64,000 bases of DNA. Origin: Pantoea alhagi. GTDB lineage: Bacteria; Pseudomonadota; Gammaproteobacteria; Enterobacterales; Enterobacteriaceae. The notes below the pieces were generated by a model. The model was not told the DNA's origin and made no database searches. It worked only from the letters and a program-made list of their open reading frames with translations. This document shows, piece after piece, positions 30,942-38,611 of this stretch (its first letter is position 1; every line of letters begins with the position of its first letter). The stretch covers positions 992,001-1,056,000 of the forward strand of contig NZ_CP019706.1 in NCBI RefSeq assembly GCF_002101395.1, written 5' to 3'. Made by a program: the position numbers and the translations under genes.

Positions 30942-31829
30942 TTCTTCTTGACTTGTATTTCTTAAGTTGAGCCTTGTTTTTATTGGAGCCTTTATATTTG
31001 AAGAAAGATAAAGGCTCTCTACTGTTTCTGCCTTCAGGCCATTTAATGTTGCCTGACTCGACTGGCCTGCATTTATTAGCAAACGAGACATTGATAAATG
31101 TTCTGGCAGGGCCGGTCCATATTCTTTATCACCTGTCATGCCATCATATGAAAGTGCAAATCGAATATTTCTTTCATTTAGTAGTTCTAGTCCAGAAACA
31201 AGAGAGTCAACCTCAAGTTGTTCGTGGTAACGTTTGTCTTTGCCAACGGAAGTCCCTAAATACGGGGGATCCATATAAACGAAATCTTGGCTCTCAGCGT
31301 CTTGCGAAGTTGTCTTCCAATCGCCCACACGAAACTCAACTCGGCCCTTTAATAATTTTGAAGCGCCTTCAATGGCCAATGCCATCTTTTCCGGTGCCAT
31401 ACCTTTTCTGCGCTTATCGGCTGATTGTGTGAACTTCCCTTTCGCATTGAAGCGAACGGCATTTTTTACACATCGGCATACTAAATAAAGCAAGGCTACT
31501 GGATTTTGAGTTTCATTATAGAGTTCACGCACCTCATTGAAATAATTATGATTTTCACCATCAAATCCCATCCAAATGGTGGAATATTCATCAATTACTT
31601 GATGAGGATTATTCACTATCATTTCCCATAGCTTAATAATTGAAGGGAACTTGTCTCCAACTACGAAGCGCTCTGCCGCATTGTTGTCAGCCATAAAAAG
31701 TGTCATCGCTGCGGAACCTGCGAATGGTTCATAGAAGCAACGTATGTTACGAGGTATAACGCTATAGATAACTGGTGCTAGCTTTCTTTTACTACCTTGA
31801 TAAGGAATAGGATGCGGTATTGTTTTCAT
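30930..31829 (-). CDS. D12-class (Dam-like) DNA N6-adenine methyltransferase
   Basis: A 299-aa protein. PYQGSKRKL (residues 9-17) and FYEPFAGSAAM (from 32) form motifs X and I that bind SAM. Catalytic motif IV is DPPY at 187-190 (FVYMDPPYLGTS). The order X-I-...-IV marks the alpha/D12 group, like Dam, M.DpnII and M.EcoRV. It protects host DNA from the convergent HNH nuclease. The recognition sequence cannot be deduced by eye. The two genes overlap at their 3' ends, which keeps them linked on transfer. Confidence 0.88.
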   Translation of the reverse strand: MKTIPHPIPYQGSKRKLAPVIYSVIPRNIRCFYEPFAGSAAMTLFMADNNAAERFVVGDKFPSIIKLWEMIVNNPHQVIDEYSTIWMGFDGENHNYFNEVRELYNETQNPVALLYLVCRCVKNAVRFNAKGKFTQSADKRRKGMAPEKMALAIEGASKLLKGRVEFRVGDWKTTSQDAESQDFVYMDPPYLGTSVGKDKRYHEQLEVDSLVSGLELLNERNIRFALSYDGMTGDKEYGPALPEHLSMSRLLINAGQSSQATLNGLKAETVESLYLSSNIKAPIKTRLNLRNTSQEELFS

Positions 31830-31942
31830 TAAATATTTTTCTCAAACGTTTTTCTGAGCGAGACTGCCTAAGAGCATATACCCGTCAAAGGATTCGTAAT
31901 ATAGGGGTATGATAACAGCCCAAACTCTTTATGTAATCGAAC

Positions 31943-32503
31943 CTAACGCCCCAAAGCAGCAATCGTAGCTCTGGAAACGCCGTATTCACGCGCTAAAGCA
32001 CTGACACTGATTCCGCTATTCTTTTTCTCTACAATCGCGCCACGGGCTTCTGGGGCGATTTTCGACGGTCTTCCCAGTTTCTTACCTTCGGCTTTTGCCC
32101 GCGACAAACCCGTCTGGGTCCGCTCAATCAGCAGGTCACGTTCCATCTCTGCAACCGCTGCCAGCATTGACAACAGGAGCTTACCCGCAGCGGAGGTGAG
32201 ATCTGTCGTGCCAAGCTGGTGGACAATAACCTTTATATTTCGGTCAGCCAACTTCCTGACCGTCTGGAGAACATCAATCGCATCACGTCCCAGACGGTCT
32301 AGTTTTGCAACTACCAACGTTTCACCATCGCGAATTTTGCTAAGCAATTCACAAAACGCTTTACGTTGCACCGCAGGAACCTTCCCGCTAACAACATCGG
32401 CAAACCAGTAATCAATTTGCCACCCAGCCAGCCCAAGTTCTAGCCTTTGGTTTTCGGTATCCTGCTGCGCTGTAGAAACACGCCCGTAGCCAAAAATCGC
32501 CAT
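31943..32503 (-). CDS. Serine recombinase (resolvase/invertase family)
   Basis: 186 aa from ATG 32503, preceded by GGAGAGG; the longer frame from 32560 adds an atypical tail. Resolvase catalytic domain with nucleophile S10 (GYGRVST), the VAKLDRLGRDAID and GKLLLSMLAAVAEMERDLLIERT segments (dimer helix), and a C-terminal helix-turn-helix (SVSALAREYGVSRATIAAL). Such Tn3-resolvase/Hin-type enzymes resolve cointegrates or invert short segments. No transposase partner or inverted-repeat invertible segment was spotted nearby, so it may be a cargo gene or an orphan. Confidence 0.85.
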   Translation of the reverse strand: MAIFGYGRVSTAQQDTENQRLELGLAGWQIDYWFADVVSGKVPAVQRKAFCELLSKIRDGETLVVAKLDRLGRDAIDVLQTVRKLADRNIKVIVHQLGTTDLTSAAGKLLLSMLAAVAEMERDLLIERTQTGLSRAKAEGKKLGRPSKIAPEARGAIVEKKNSGISVSALAREYGVSRATIAALGR

Positions 32504-32693
32504 TATCAACACCTCTCCATACCTGTCAGAAAACGGTGTCAACAATAGGATACCTGCCAATAAATGCCAAGGCTAATTTCCCAATAGTCCGGAAGTCACT
32601 TCAACAGAGATGCCGGAAAACGGTCGTTTGTTGGCGCTTAAAACGGGTGAAGACATGTTAGGCTGAAACCATCACTTCATAAGGACAACTGAA

Positions 32694-33160
32694 ATGATTA
32701 AAGACGCGATTTTTTCACCGTGCGGTAAGTATCGTTACTCATTATTACGAGTCTGGGACGAATCAAAGCCCTATACGCTTTTCATCGGGCTAAACCCTTC
32801 ATACGCCGACGCAGAGAAGAATGATCGCACATTGAGCCGATGCATATCATTTGCTAGGGGTTGGGGTTACGGCGGCGTCTATATGGCCAACCTGTTCGCG
32901 TTCGTTCACACTCAGCGCTTTGAGATGATGAAAGCATCTGATCCAATTGGCATAGATAACGATAGCCATTTAAAACGCCTTGTTAGCGGTGCCGGTCTAG
33001 TCGTCGCGGCATGGGGGAACGAAGGCAGACACCTTCAGCGCTCGACTGTTGTGCGCAAGCTGTTGCCAGAAACCACAATGTGCTTCGCCTTAAACGCTAC
33101 GGGTGAGCCGAGCACCCTCTGTATATGAAAAATGACAGTATTCTCATACCTTTAAGTTAG
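32694..33160 (+). pseudogene. DUF1643 protein, frameshifted near the C-terminus
   Basis: The frame from ATG 32694 matches DUF1643: FSPCGKYRYSLLRVWD, LFIGLNPSYADAEKNDRT, and YMANLFAFVHTQ (with the GLNPS motif at residues ~31-35). It stops early at 33126-33128 after GEPSTLCI. In the +1 neighbouring frame the sequence continues HPLYMKNDSILIPLS to TAG at 33158-33160, which is the usual family ending (P-R-H-P-L-Y-x-K). Adding one base near 33113 (CCG AGG CAC) would restore it. It is either a recent one-base deletion or a sequencing error. Family function unknown. Confidence 0.72.
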
Positions 33161-33677
33161 CAAAGACTACTGCGTTCAGAATGCGAACGCAGTTATATGA
33201 TATATATAACTTTTTTTGAAAAGTCTGATGTGTTAGCTTGTCTCCTGACACCTACCTCATGCGGTAAACCGGTCCGGGCAGGTGGAGCATTACCGCTGTA
33301 TAGCGGAAAACGTCAGGATGGGAACTCTGCGGAACGTTAATTGTGGTAGGTAGGGCGCGCAAGCGTTTGATGCAGCCAGGCAGAGGGTGAAAGTAGTTAT
33401 CGGCGGATTCTTGAGTAGCTACTTTTGCGCATAATGCATCTTTCAAGAAAGGTCGTCACACCACGAGGAAGATTTGTTCTTCATCTGGCGGGGGAACCGA
33501 GCAAACCTACAGGCTATCTTCTCAGATGGCCTTAGGGTTGGTATGTCCGGCTTCCCCCCCGAGGAAGGGTTAACATTTTAAAAAACAATTTATGTTTTAA
33601 GATTGATGCTTTTCTGCTGCCTGATACTTCAGAACTTTCTTGCCAGAAGTAAATCTATCGTTATCTATCTTCCCAGC
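33161..33677 (+). other. Non-coding leader region upstream of Icd-like ORF
   Basis: About 520 bases with no plausible gene but considerable local structure: CCGCTGTATAGCGG hairpin (33292-33305) and the C4-like fold at 33490-33558. It is likely the transcribed leader of a P1/P4-type immunity operon remnant. Confidence 0.4.
33490..33558 (+). ncRNA. C4-antisense-RNA-like structured RNA
   Basis: Three nested stems can be drawn. Outer GGGGGAA (33490-33496) pairs with TTCCCCC (33552-33558). Middle AACCTA (33504-33509) pairs with TAG(G)GTT around 33533-33539, with one bulge. The apical 9-bp stem AGGCTATCT/AGATGGCCT has a TCTC loop (33511-33532). The arrangement and the 'GGGGGAACCG ... CCGGCTTCCCCCC' wording resemble the C4 RNA of P1/P4-type immunity regions, processed from the leader of icd/ant operons. 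An Icd-like short frame follows at 33678. Identification is by resemblance only. Confidence 0.45.
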
Positions 33678-33878
33678 ATGACAAACAAATCTGAACCGGA
33701 AACTGATAACCTGCAACGCGTTCATGGTGTAAAAAGCAGCCGGATAAGCTTGCACGGGAAAGTGAACATCCTAGGTTTGGAAACGACTCTCACGGGCATT
33801 GCGTTCGAAAATTTCCGCAGCGGCGAGGCGGTCCTTATACCTACTCCGATATATCTGGCTGGCTATTTAATATGTTAA
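33678..33878 (+). CDS. Short Icd/Ash-like phage immunity-region ORF
   Basis: 66 aa from ATG 33678. The sequence RVHGVKSSRISLHGK and ENFRSGEAVLIPTPIY recalls the N-terminal part shared by Icd-like division inhibitors and Ash-like proteins that follow C4 RNA in P1/P4-type prophages and satellites. The longer C-terminal domain of full Icd-like proteins is missing, so it may be a leader peptide or truncated gene. No antirepressor gene follows. Confidence is limited by length. Confidence 0.38.
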   Translation: MTNKSEPETDNLQRVHGVKSSRISLHGKVNILGLETTLTGIAFENFRSGEAVLIPTPIYLAGYLIC

Positions 33879-33918
33879 ACATTCCATGCCATCTCTGCCG
33901 CCTCTCTTAACGATACTG

Positions 33919-34491
33919 CTATCGCCACTTGATATTGTCTTTATTACTTTTAGATACGTTGCATTCTTTGCACATGATCTGAAGGTTGGTTATCTCTAAT
34001 GCCAGATGAGGGTAGCGAGAACGCGGCTTTATATGATCAACGTGCATTATCAGACCATCTTTGGGGCTTCTCCCACACACCGCACAATTGTTTCCATACT
34101 TTTTGAATGCCTGGTAACGCAGCTTTCGCCATTCTTTAGTTTGATAGAAGCTGTTGGTGGATCCCTTTTCTTCTGACTGAAGTTGCCTTTCCTCCTGCTC
34201 ACGCTGCTCGAACGATCCAGCTTTTTCAAACTTAGACATCTGTTTCAGATAGTCATTACGTTGCCAGTCGCGGTATGACGGAGTGCGATCCTGCATCTCG
34301 TGTCCCCATACATCCTTTTGCTTTAATAGTGATTTATCGTATCGCTCCCATGCAGCCAATGTGTCATCGGCAACATTTTCAATGTTCCACTTATGCCAAA
34401 GTGCAAAGCAAATTCTGAACGCTTTTTTGACCACAAAGAACACCAGAATCAGCACTAGAATCAAAACAGCTACGCTACCTTCCTTTGGCAC
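33919..34491 (-). CDS. Membrane-anchored HNH endonuclease
   Basis: A 190-aa protein. Residues ~7-22 (VAVLILVLILVFFVVK) form a single N-terminal transmembrane helix. Residues 40-115 are charged and helical (EQREQEERQLQSEEKGS). Residues 116-190 form an HNH domain: C136-AV-C139 and C174-KE-C177 bind zinc, and H150-VDH153 and N169/N178 form the active site. Linking an HNH nuclease to the inner membrane suggests action on DNA as it enters the cell, though some of these are phage genes. It stands alone on the minus strand between the C4-like region and the large integrase. Confidence 0.7.
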   Translation of the reverse strand: MPKEGSVAVLILVLILVFFVVKKAFRICFALWHKWNIENVADDTLAAWERYDKSLLKQKDVWGHEMQDRTPSYRDWQRNDYLKQMSKFEKAGSFEQREQEERQLQSEEKGSTNSFYQTKEWRKLRYQAFKKYGNNCAVCGRSPKDGLIMHVDHIKPRSRYPHLALEITNLQIMCKECNVSKSNKDNIKWR

Positions 34492-34742
34492 TTTCTAGCC
34501 TTATCTTTTGAAGAGTAATTTCATCCATGTTGCCATGATACCCTGTTGCTGGACATCATTCCCATATGCGAGCAAGCTCCCAATCTTCCAAGGAGCTTGC
34601 CTTAGTGGACGATAACCCCTCCACCCAACGCACTGGGGGACTGCCGCAAATTTCGAACCATGATTTCCAATCCTTCTAAGAAAAAACGTGCCAGATAGCT
34701 TTCCAGCGCGTCTAAGCATCCATCGACGGGATAATGGCTCGC

Positions 34743-36653
34743 TCAGTCCGTTTGTTTACCTCGCTTTCTTCGCAGCGCATCTCTGACAGCATCTAACCCA
34801 TCAGGAATGTTAAATTTCGCTATCTCAGGCAACGAAAAATCAATTTTCTCCACAGTTTGAATCATATGAATTGGTTTAAGGTCTTTGCTATATCGCACTT
34901 CCGTTTCCGTTTCGCCGCGCACATGCCCAACTAATTGCGCACGTAATTCCGGGCTAACGCCTTTCTCCTTTAGTAACGTTGAAACTGAGTGGCGGAAAGA
35001 ATGGAAAGATTTGGTTCTGTTCCTCTCAACATTCAATCTACGCGCCAGTAGTGATTCATTGAACCATGCAGAAACTGGCCTGCCATAGCCTTTAGTTTTA
35101 TGCGGCTTAAGCTCGGGGAACAGGCGAGCATACCCGGCATTTTTTAAGGCGTTAACGTAGTCGATGAAACCGAGATTAATCAGCGAGGAGTGAATCGGAA
35201 TCTTGCGGCGAGCATTAGCATTTTTTAATTTCTTTCCGCTTTCGCTATCGCTTTCGAGGTTCAGGTAATAAACATCATCTTCCGCGAGTATGTCATCTAG
35301 AAGTAACTGCGCGATCTCATTAACTCGCGCCCCCGTCAGTAGCCCCAACAAAGGTGCCCAATAGTGAAACGGGCAATATTGATGGAATCGCCCGTGCGCG
35401 TTACGTTCTCCTGTTCCAGCCAGAAACCACGGTAGCGAAAAAATCGCCTTAACTTCATTAGGTTCAAACACGTCAGTGTGATCTTGGTCTCGCTCGTCTT
35501 TATCATCGCGCGGGAAAAAATTTTCGCATGGCGATTTCAGTAGCTTGCCATCAGCAACAGCCCACTTCATTGCACCATAAAGGCCGTTGATATACTTCCT
35601 GACGGATTCCTCAGTCATCAACTTATCGCCGCATTCCGCCGCCTTAGTGATTAACTCATCCAGTGTTTTCACCCCATATTTAGCTTTCGCTAGATTCCGG
35701 TTTGCGGGGATCGTGCGTAGTTTGCTCTCATAAGCTCGGAGGAAATCGCGATCAAAGTCTTTCAACTGAATGTCGCCCATCGCTTCAATCATAAAGGTGA
35801 AGTAGTTACGGATATCGTTAATTGCGGACTCCGAGACTTTACCCTTGAGCCGATGCTTTACATACTCTGAACATAACCATGACAGGCTCTTAGTGTAATA
35901 CTTTCGATGAACATACTCGTTAACGATAACGGGGGATGGAGTAGCAAGAGGCGCAGCGGTGTGAACGCTAATAGCTGGTGGTGTGGTCTTAGCCAGCCAA
36001 TCAAGACGGAGACTTTCTGCATGAACTTTATTGATTAACAGCGTATCGGGTTTTATTAACGGGCAATTGGAGGTGAAAAACCAACCGCCTTTAGCTTCGC
36101 TTCCAGCAGTTTTAAACACCGAGGCTTCTGAATGCCCGTCGCTGACGATGTTACGTAAATGCGCCAAGGGAGCAATGAGTTGCAGATAACCTTTAACAAC
36201 CCCTTCTATACCCTGCGCTTCGACATAGTTAAGCACGTAGCTGCCATCGAGAGGGTCTAACTCGACCTCAGATAAAGTCTCAACATAAAAGCCAGCCTGC
36301 CCCGTCGCTAGCCAAAACATGGGCAGATTGCGGTTCATCACCGCCTGAATTAACTGAGTAACGGGCAGCTCGATTGACTGAGCAAAGTTAGAAAGCGAGA
36401 TCATGCCCTCTCCGGCAAGCAGCGGGGCGCAGTCATTTAAAGATCGGTAATCCAATTGTTCATACTCTTGTAAGGTCTGATACCAGACCGCCAACAGGAG
36501 CACGGACTTCTGCTTTGCTTCATGAAGGTCATGAGTGCCTGTTGAAGTGTGAATCTCACACTGTCCTGCGTATCGACGAAAACGTTGGGGAACGCTGATG
36601 CGGACAACATAAATGCCGCTGGTTCGACGATAGAGTTTATATCGCTGAGACAT
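34743..36653 (-). CDS. int: Large tyrosine recombinase (leuX island integrase)
   Basis: A 636-aa protein, ATG 36653 with GAGG five bases upstream, beginning 91 bases from leuX. Its unusual ~260-residue N-terminal region (RYKLYRRTSGIYVVRISVPQ, DUF6538-like start) precedes the core-binding and catalytic domains. Catalytic residues: R443 (LTGARVNEIAQ), H551-x-x-R554 (HSFRHSVSTLL), the His in VGHVRGET, and nucleophile Y588 (EVRYSK). It is much longer than P4-type integrases (~420 aa). Its position directly at the leuX 3' end marks it as the enzyme that inserted the leuX-proximal island. Confidence 0.88.
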   Translation of the reverse strand: MSQRYKLYRRTSGIYVVRISVPQRFRRYAGQCEIHTSTGTHDLHEAKQKSVLLLAVWYQTLQEYEQLDYRSLNDCAPLLAGEGMISLSNFAQSIELPVTQLIQAVMNRNLPMFWLATGQAGFYVETLSEVELDPLDGSYVLNYVEAQGIEGVVKGYLQLIAPLAHLRNIVSDGHSEASVFKTAGSEAKGGWFFTSNCPLIKPDTLLINKVHAESLRLDWLAKTTPPAISVHTAAPLATPSPVIVNEYVHRKYYTKSLSWLCSEYVKHRLKGKVSESAINDIRNYFTFMIEAMGDIQLKDFDRDFLRAYESKLRTIPANRNLAKAKYGVKTLDELITKAAECGDKLMTEESVRKYINGLYGAMKWAVADGKLLKSPCENFFPRDDKDERDQDHTDVFEPNEVKAIFSLPWFLAGTGERNAHGRFHQYCPFHYWAPLLGLLTGARVNEIAQLLLDDILAEDDVYYLNLESDSESGKKLKNANARRKIPIHSSLINLGFIDYVNALKNAGYARLFPELKPHKTKGYGRPVSAWFNESLLARRLNVERNRTKSFHSFRHSVSTLLKEKGVSPELRAQLVGHVRGETETEVRYSKDLKPIHMIQTVEKIDFSLPEIAKFNIPDGLDAVRDALRRKRGKQTD

Positions 36654-36743
36654 CGCCTCGTATAGCCTTTTGTAGTAGGGCTACGCAATTACAAGCGAAA
36701 AAATAGGAAAAGTTATTTAAAAAACAACTAATTAGATGAGTCT

Positions 36744-36828
36744 TGGTGCCGAAGGCCGGACTCGAACCGGCACGTATTTCTACGGTTGATTTTGAATCAA
36801 CTGCGTCTACCGATTTCGCCACTCCGGC
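36744..36828 (-). tRNA. leuX: tRNA-Leu, anticodon CAA
   Basis: The minus strand reads GCCGGAGTGGCGAAATCGGT... with the anticodon stem-loop GTTGA-TTCAAAA-TCAAC (anticodon CAA, reads UUG), a variable arm typical of class II tRNA, TTCGAGTCC T-loop and encoded CCA (36744-36746). The acceptor stem GCCGGAG/CTTCGGC pairs with one G-U. It is the well-known leuX integration hot spot, and the 25 bases at its 3' end recur at 28396-28420. Confidence 0.97.
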
Positions 36829-36855
36829 ACGGAAGGGATGCGGAAAACGTTGAGG

Positions 36856-36883
36856 ATTATACCGTTACCTGTCACCTGTGCAA
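36856..36883 (-). promoter_or_regulatory. leuX promoter
   Basis: On the minus strand TTGCAC (36883-36878) and TATAAT (36861-36856), with 16 bases between, lie about 28 bases upstream of the tRNA 5' end. Near-consensus sigma-70 promoter, as usual for tRNA genes. Confidence 0.75.
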
Positions 36884-37066
36884 CCTCAATTGTCTGTGCT
36901 GTGCGCTAAGTGTCGAAAATTTCACCTTAGCCTACAGACAATTCTCATTCACTGCCTTTCAGGCCGCGAATGGCGCGCGTTTCGGAACTCTGGCCGCCGT
37001 GGGCAGTCCCAACTAGCTGATAGCGGGCGCGCCGTGGTTGACGCGCCAAATTAATCGAGGTTGGCA

Positions 37067-37576
37067 ATGAAAACAACATTACGGCGCCTGGCGCTGACAA
37101 CGGGCATGCTCTCTCTTATGGCAACGGGAACGGCGCTGGCGGCGAGCTGGCAGGATCAGCTGAATAGTGCGGCATCGCAGCTCAGCCAGCAGAACAATAC
37201 CAACACGCAGAGCACCGCCAGTCAAAATGGTCTGTCGCTCTCTTCCCTCTCCGGGCTGCTGAACGGCGGCGATAAGGCGGTCAGCAGTACCAGCATGACC
37301 AATGCCGCCGGGGTGATGGAATATTGCGTGAAGAATAACGTGATTAAAAATAACGCCACCAGTATCAAGGATCAGGTGCTGAGCAAGCTGGGCCTGCAAA
37401 ACACCACCCAACAGGCGCAGCAAACCGATTATCAGCAGGGGCTGATGGGCTTGCTGAATACCGGTAGCGGTCAGCAGCTTAACCTGAAAAGCCTGAGCAA
37501 TACGCCGATGGGCGAGAAGCTGAAAACCAAAGCCTGCGATGTGGTGCTGAAACAGGGCAAAAACTTTATCTCCTGA
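37067..37576 (+). CDS. yjjA: DUF2501 (YjjA-like) secreted protein
   Basis: 169 aa from ATG 37067 (CGAGG seven bases upstream; a TTG at 37061 is less likely). Signal peptide to about residue 25 (MLSLMATGTALAAS). The mature protein is rich in Gln, Asn, Ser and Thr (SQLSQQNNTNTQSTAS), with two cysteines (MEYCVKNN, TKACDVVL) probably forming a disulfide. The DUF2501 core VMEYCVKNNVI ... GLMGLLNTGSG is recognisable. Function unknown; a cell-surface or periplasmic role is inferred. Core-genome side of leuX. Confidence 0.8.
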   Translation: MKTTLRRLALTTGMLSLMATGTALAASWQDQLNSAASQLSQQNNTNTQSTASQNGLSLSSLSGLLNGGDKAVSSTSMTNAAGVMEYCVKNNVIKNNATSIKDQVLSKLGLQNTTQQAQQTDYQQGLMGLLNTGSGQQLNLKSLSNTPMGEKLKTKACDVVLKQGKNFIS

Positions 37577-37643
37577 TGCGCCCTCTTCTTCGCGTCCTGC
37601 CTGGGCAGGGCGTGGAGTCTCTCCTCCCCGTTGTTCCCCTTCT

Positions 37644-38588
37644 CTAGTTCTGCGTAATGGTAAACGTAATCGCTGCACGTGCCGTGCCGGGCGTCACCTT
37701 ATTGCCAAGCGGCGTATAGGCCGCCAGCAGCGGAATGGCAATTTCACGTTCGCCCTGGTTGTGATAGGTGCGCGGCGTATCAAAATAGAGCGGGCTGCCG
37801 TCGCGATACATAATCTTAATCGCCACGCCGGTGGCCGCGCCCGGGATGTTATCGATCGGCACTATGCCCGGCTCCGGCGACGGCACGCTGCTGGCGGCAG
37901 AGAAAGATACGTTTACCGGCAGATCGCCCTGGCACAGCAGCTCAATTTTAAATGCCGTAGGCGCCACGCTGCTGCCGTAACCCAAAGCGGCGCTGCGGCT
38001 GATGGTTCCCAGCTGCACCGTCTGGTTGGGGGTTTTGGCATAACAGCTTTTGATGCGTACATCGCCGGATACCAGCTGCAGGCTCAGCACGCTGGTCAGG
38101 TTGCCGTTGCTGTCGGGCAGCGAGAAGCGCGCCACCTCACCGCCGGGAAAGCTGCCCGGCGTGGTATCACCGGTGCGGTAAAACAGCAGCTGAATATCGG
38201 AACCCAGCACCGGTGCATCACCTTCTGGCGTCAGCGTGGCGGTTAGCGGCACAAAGCGATCGGAGAAGCGATAGTCGGTAATTTTAACGCCGACACCCGG
38301 CACGCCGGTGTCATAAACTCCCGGCATTACCGCGCTCGGCCTGCTCCAGCTGCCGGTCATGGCAGAGTGATAGGGCACGCTGCCGCTACAGCTCTGCGCC
38401 ATCCATCCCGCTACGTTGATGATCTTGCTATCCAGCAGGCTGCCCGGCGGCAGGTTAGGATCAATAATCAAGTCGGACAGCGCGACGCGCTGCGTTTTAG
38501 GTGCGCCAATATCGCAGCCTGCGGCCAGGCCGCTGGTTGCCGTAATAGCGCCAGCGATAAGCACCAGCGCGTTCGTTAGCGTGTTCAT
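37644..38588 (-). CDS. Fimbrial tip adhesin-like protein
   Basis: A 314-aa protein with signal peptide (ALVLIAGAITATSGLAAG). The last ~140 residues form a pilin domain with a cysteine pair (KSCYAKT, ELLCQGDL) and the C-terminal beta strand TARAAITFTITQN that takes part in donor-strand exchange. The ~150-residue N-terminal domain, with cysteines CDIG and QSCSGS, would be the receptor-binding lectin part. It is the last gene of a four-gene minus-strand chaperone-usher operon, the usual adhesin position. Receptor unknown. Confidence 0.8.
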   Translation of the reverse strand: MNTLTNALVLIAGAITATSGLAAGCDIGAPKTQRVALSDLIIDPNLPPGSLLDSKIINVAGWMAQSCSGSVPYHSAMTGSWSRPSAVMPGVYDTGVPGVGVKITDYRFSDRFVPLTATLTPEGDAPVLGSDIQLLFYRTGDTTPGSFPGGEVARFSLPDSNGNLTSVLSLQLVSGDVRIKSCYAKTPNQTVQLGTISRSAALGYGSSVAPTAFKIELLCQGDLPVNVSFSAASSVPSPEPGIVPIDNIPGAATGVAIKIMYRDGSPLYFDTPRTYHNQGEREIAIPLLAAYTPLGNKVTPGTARAAITFTITQN

Positions 38589-38611
38589 GGCATTATTCCT
38601 CTTCGCGCCGG

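Noticed and set aside
31943..32503. Phase-variation invertase for the fimbrial operon or hsdS
   Set aside because: No matching inverted repeats were seen near this recombinase, hsdS or the fimbrial promoter.
34501..34719. 72-codon minus-strand frame between the HNH nuclease and the large integrase
   Set aside because: Not protein-like (many Arg/Trp, no family), and no good start context; left as spacer.
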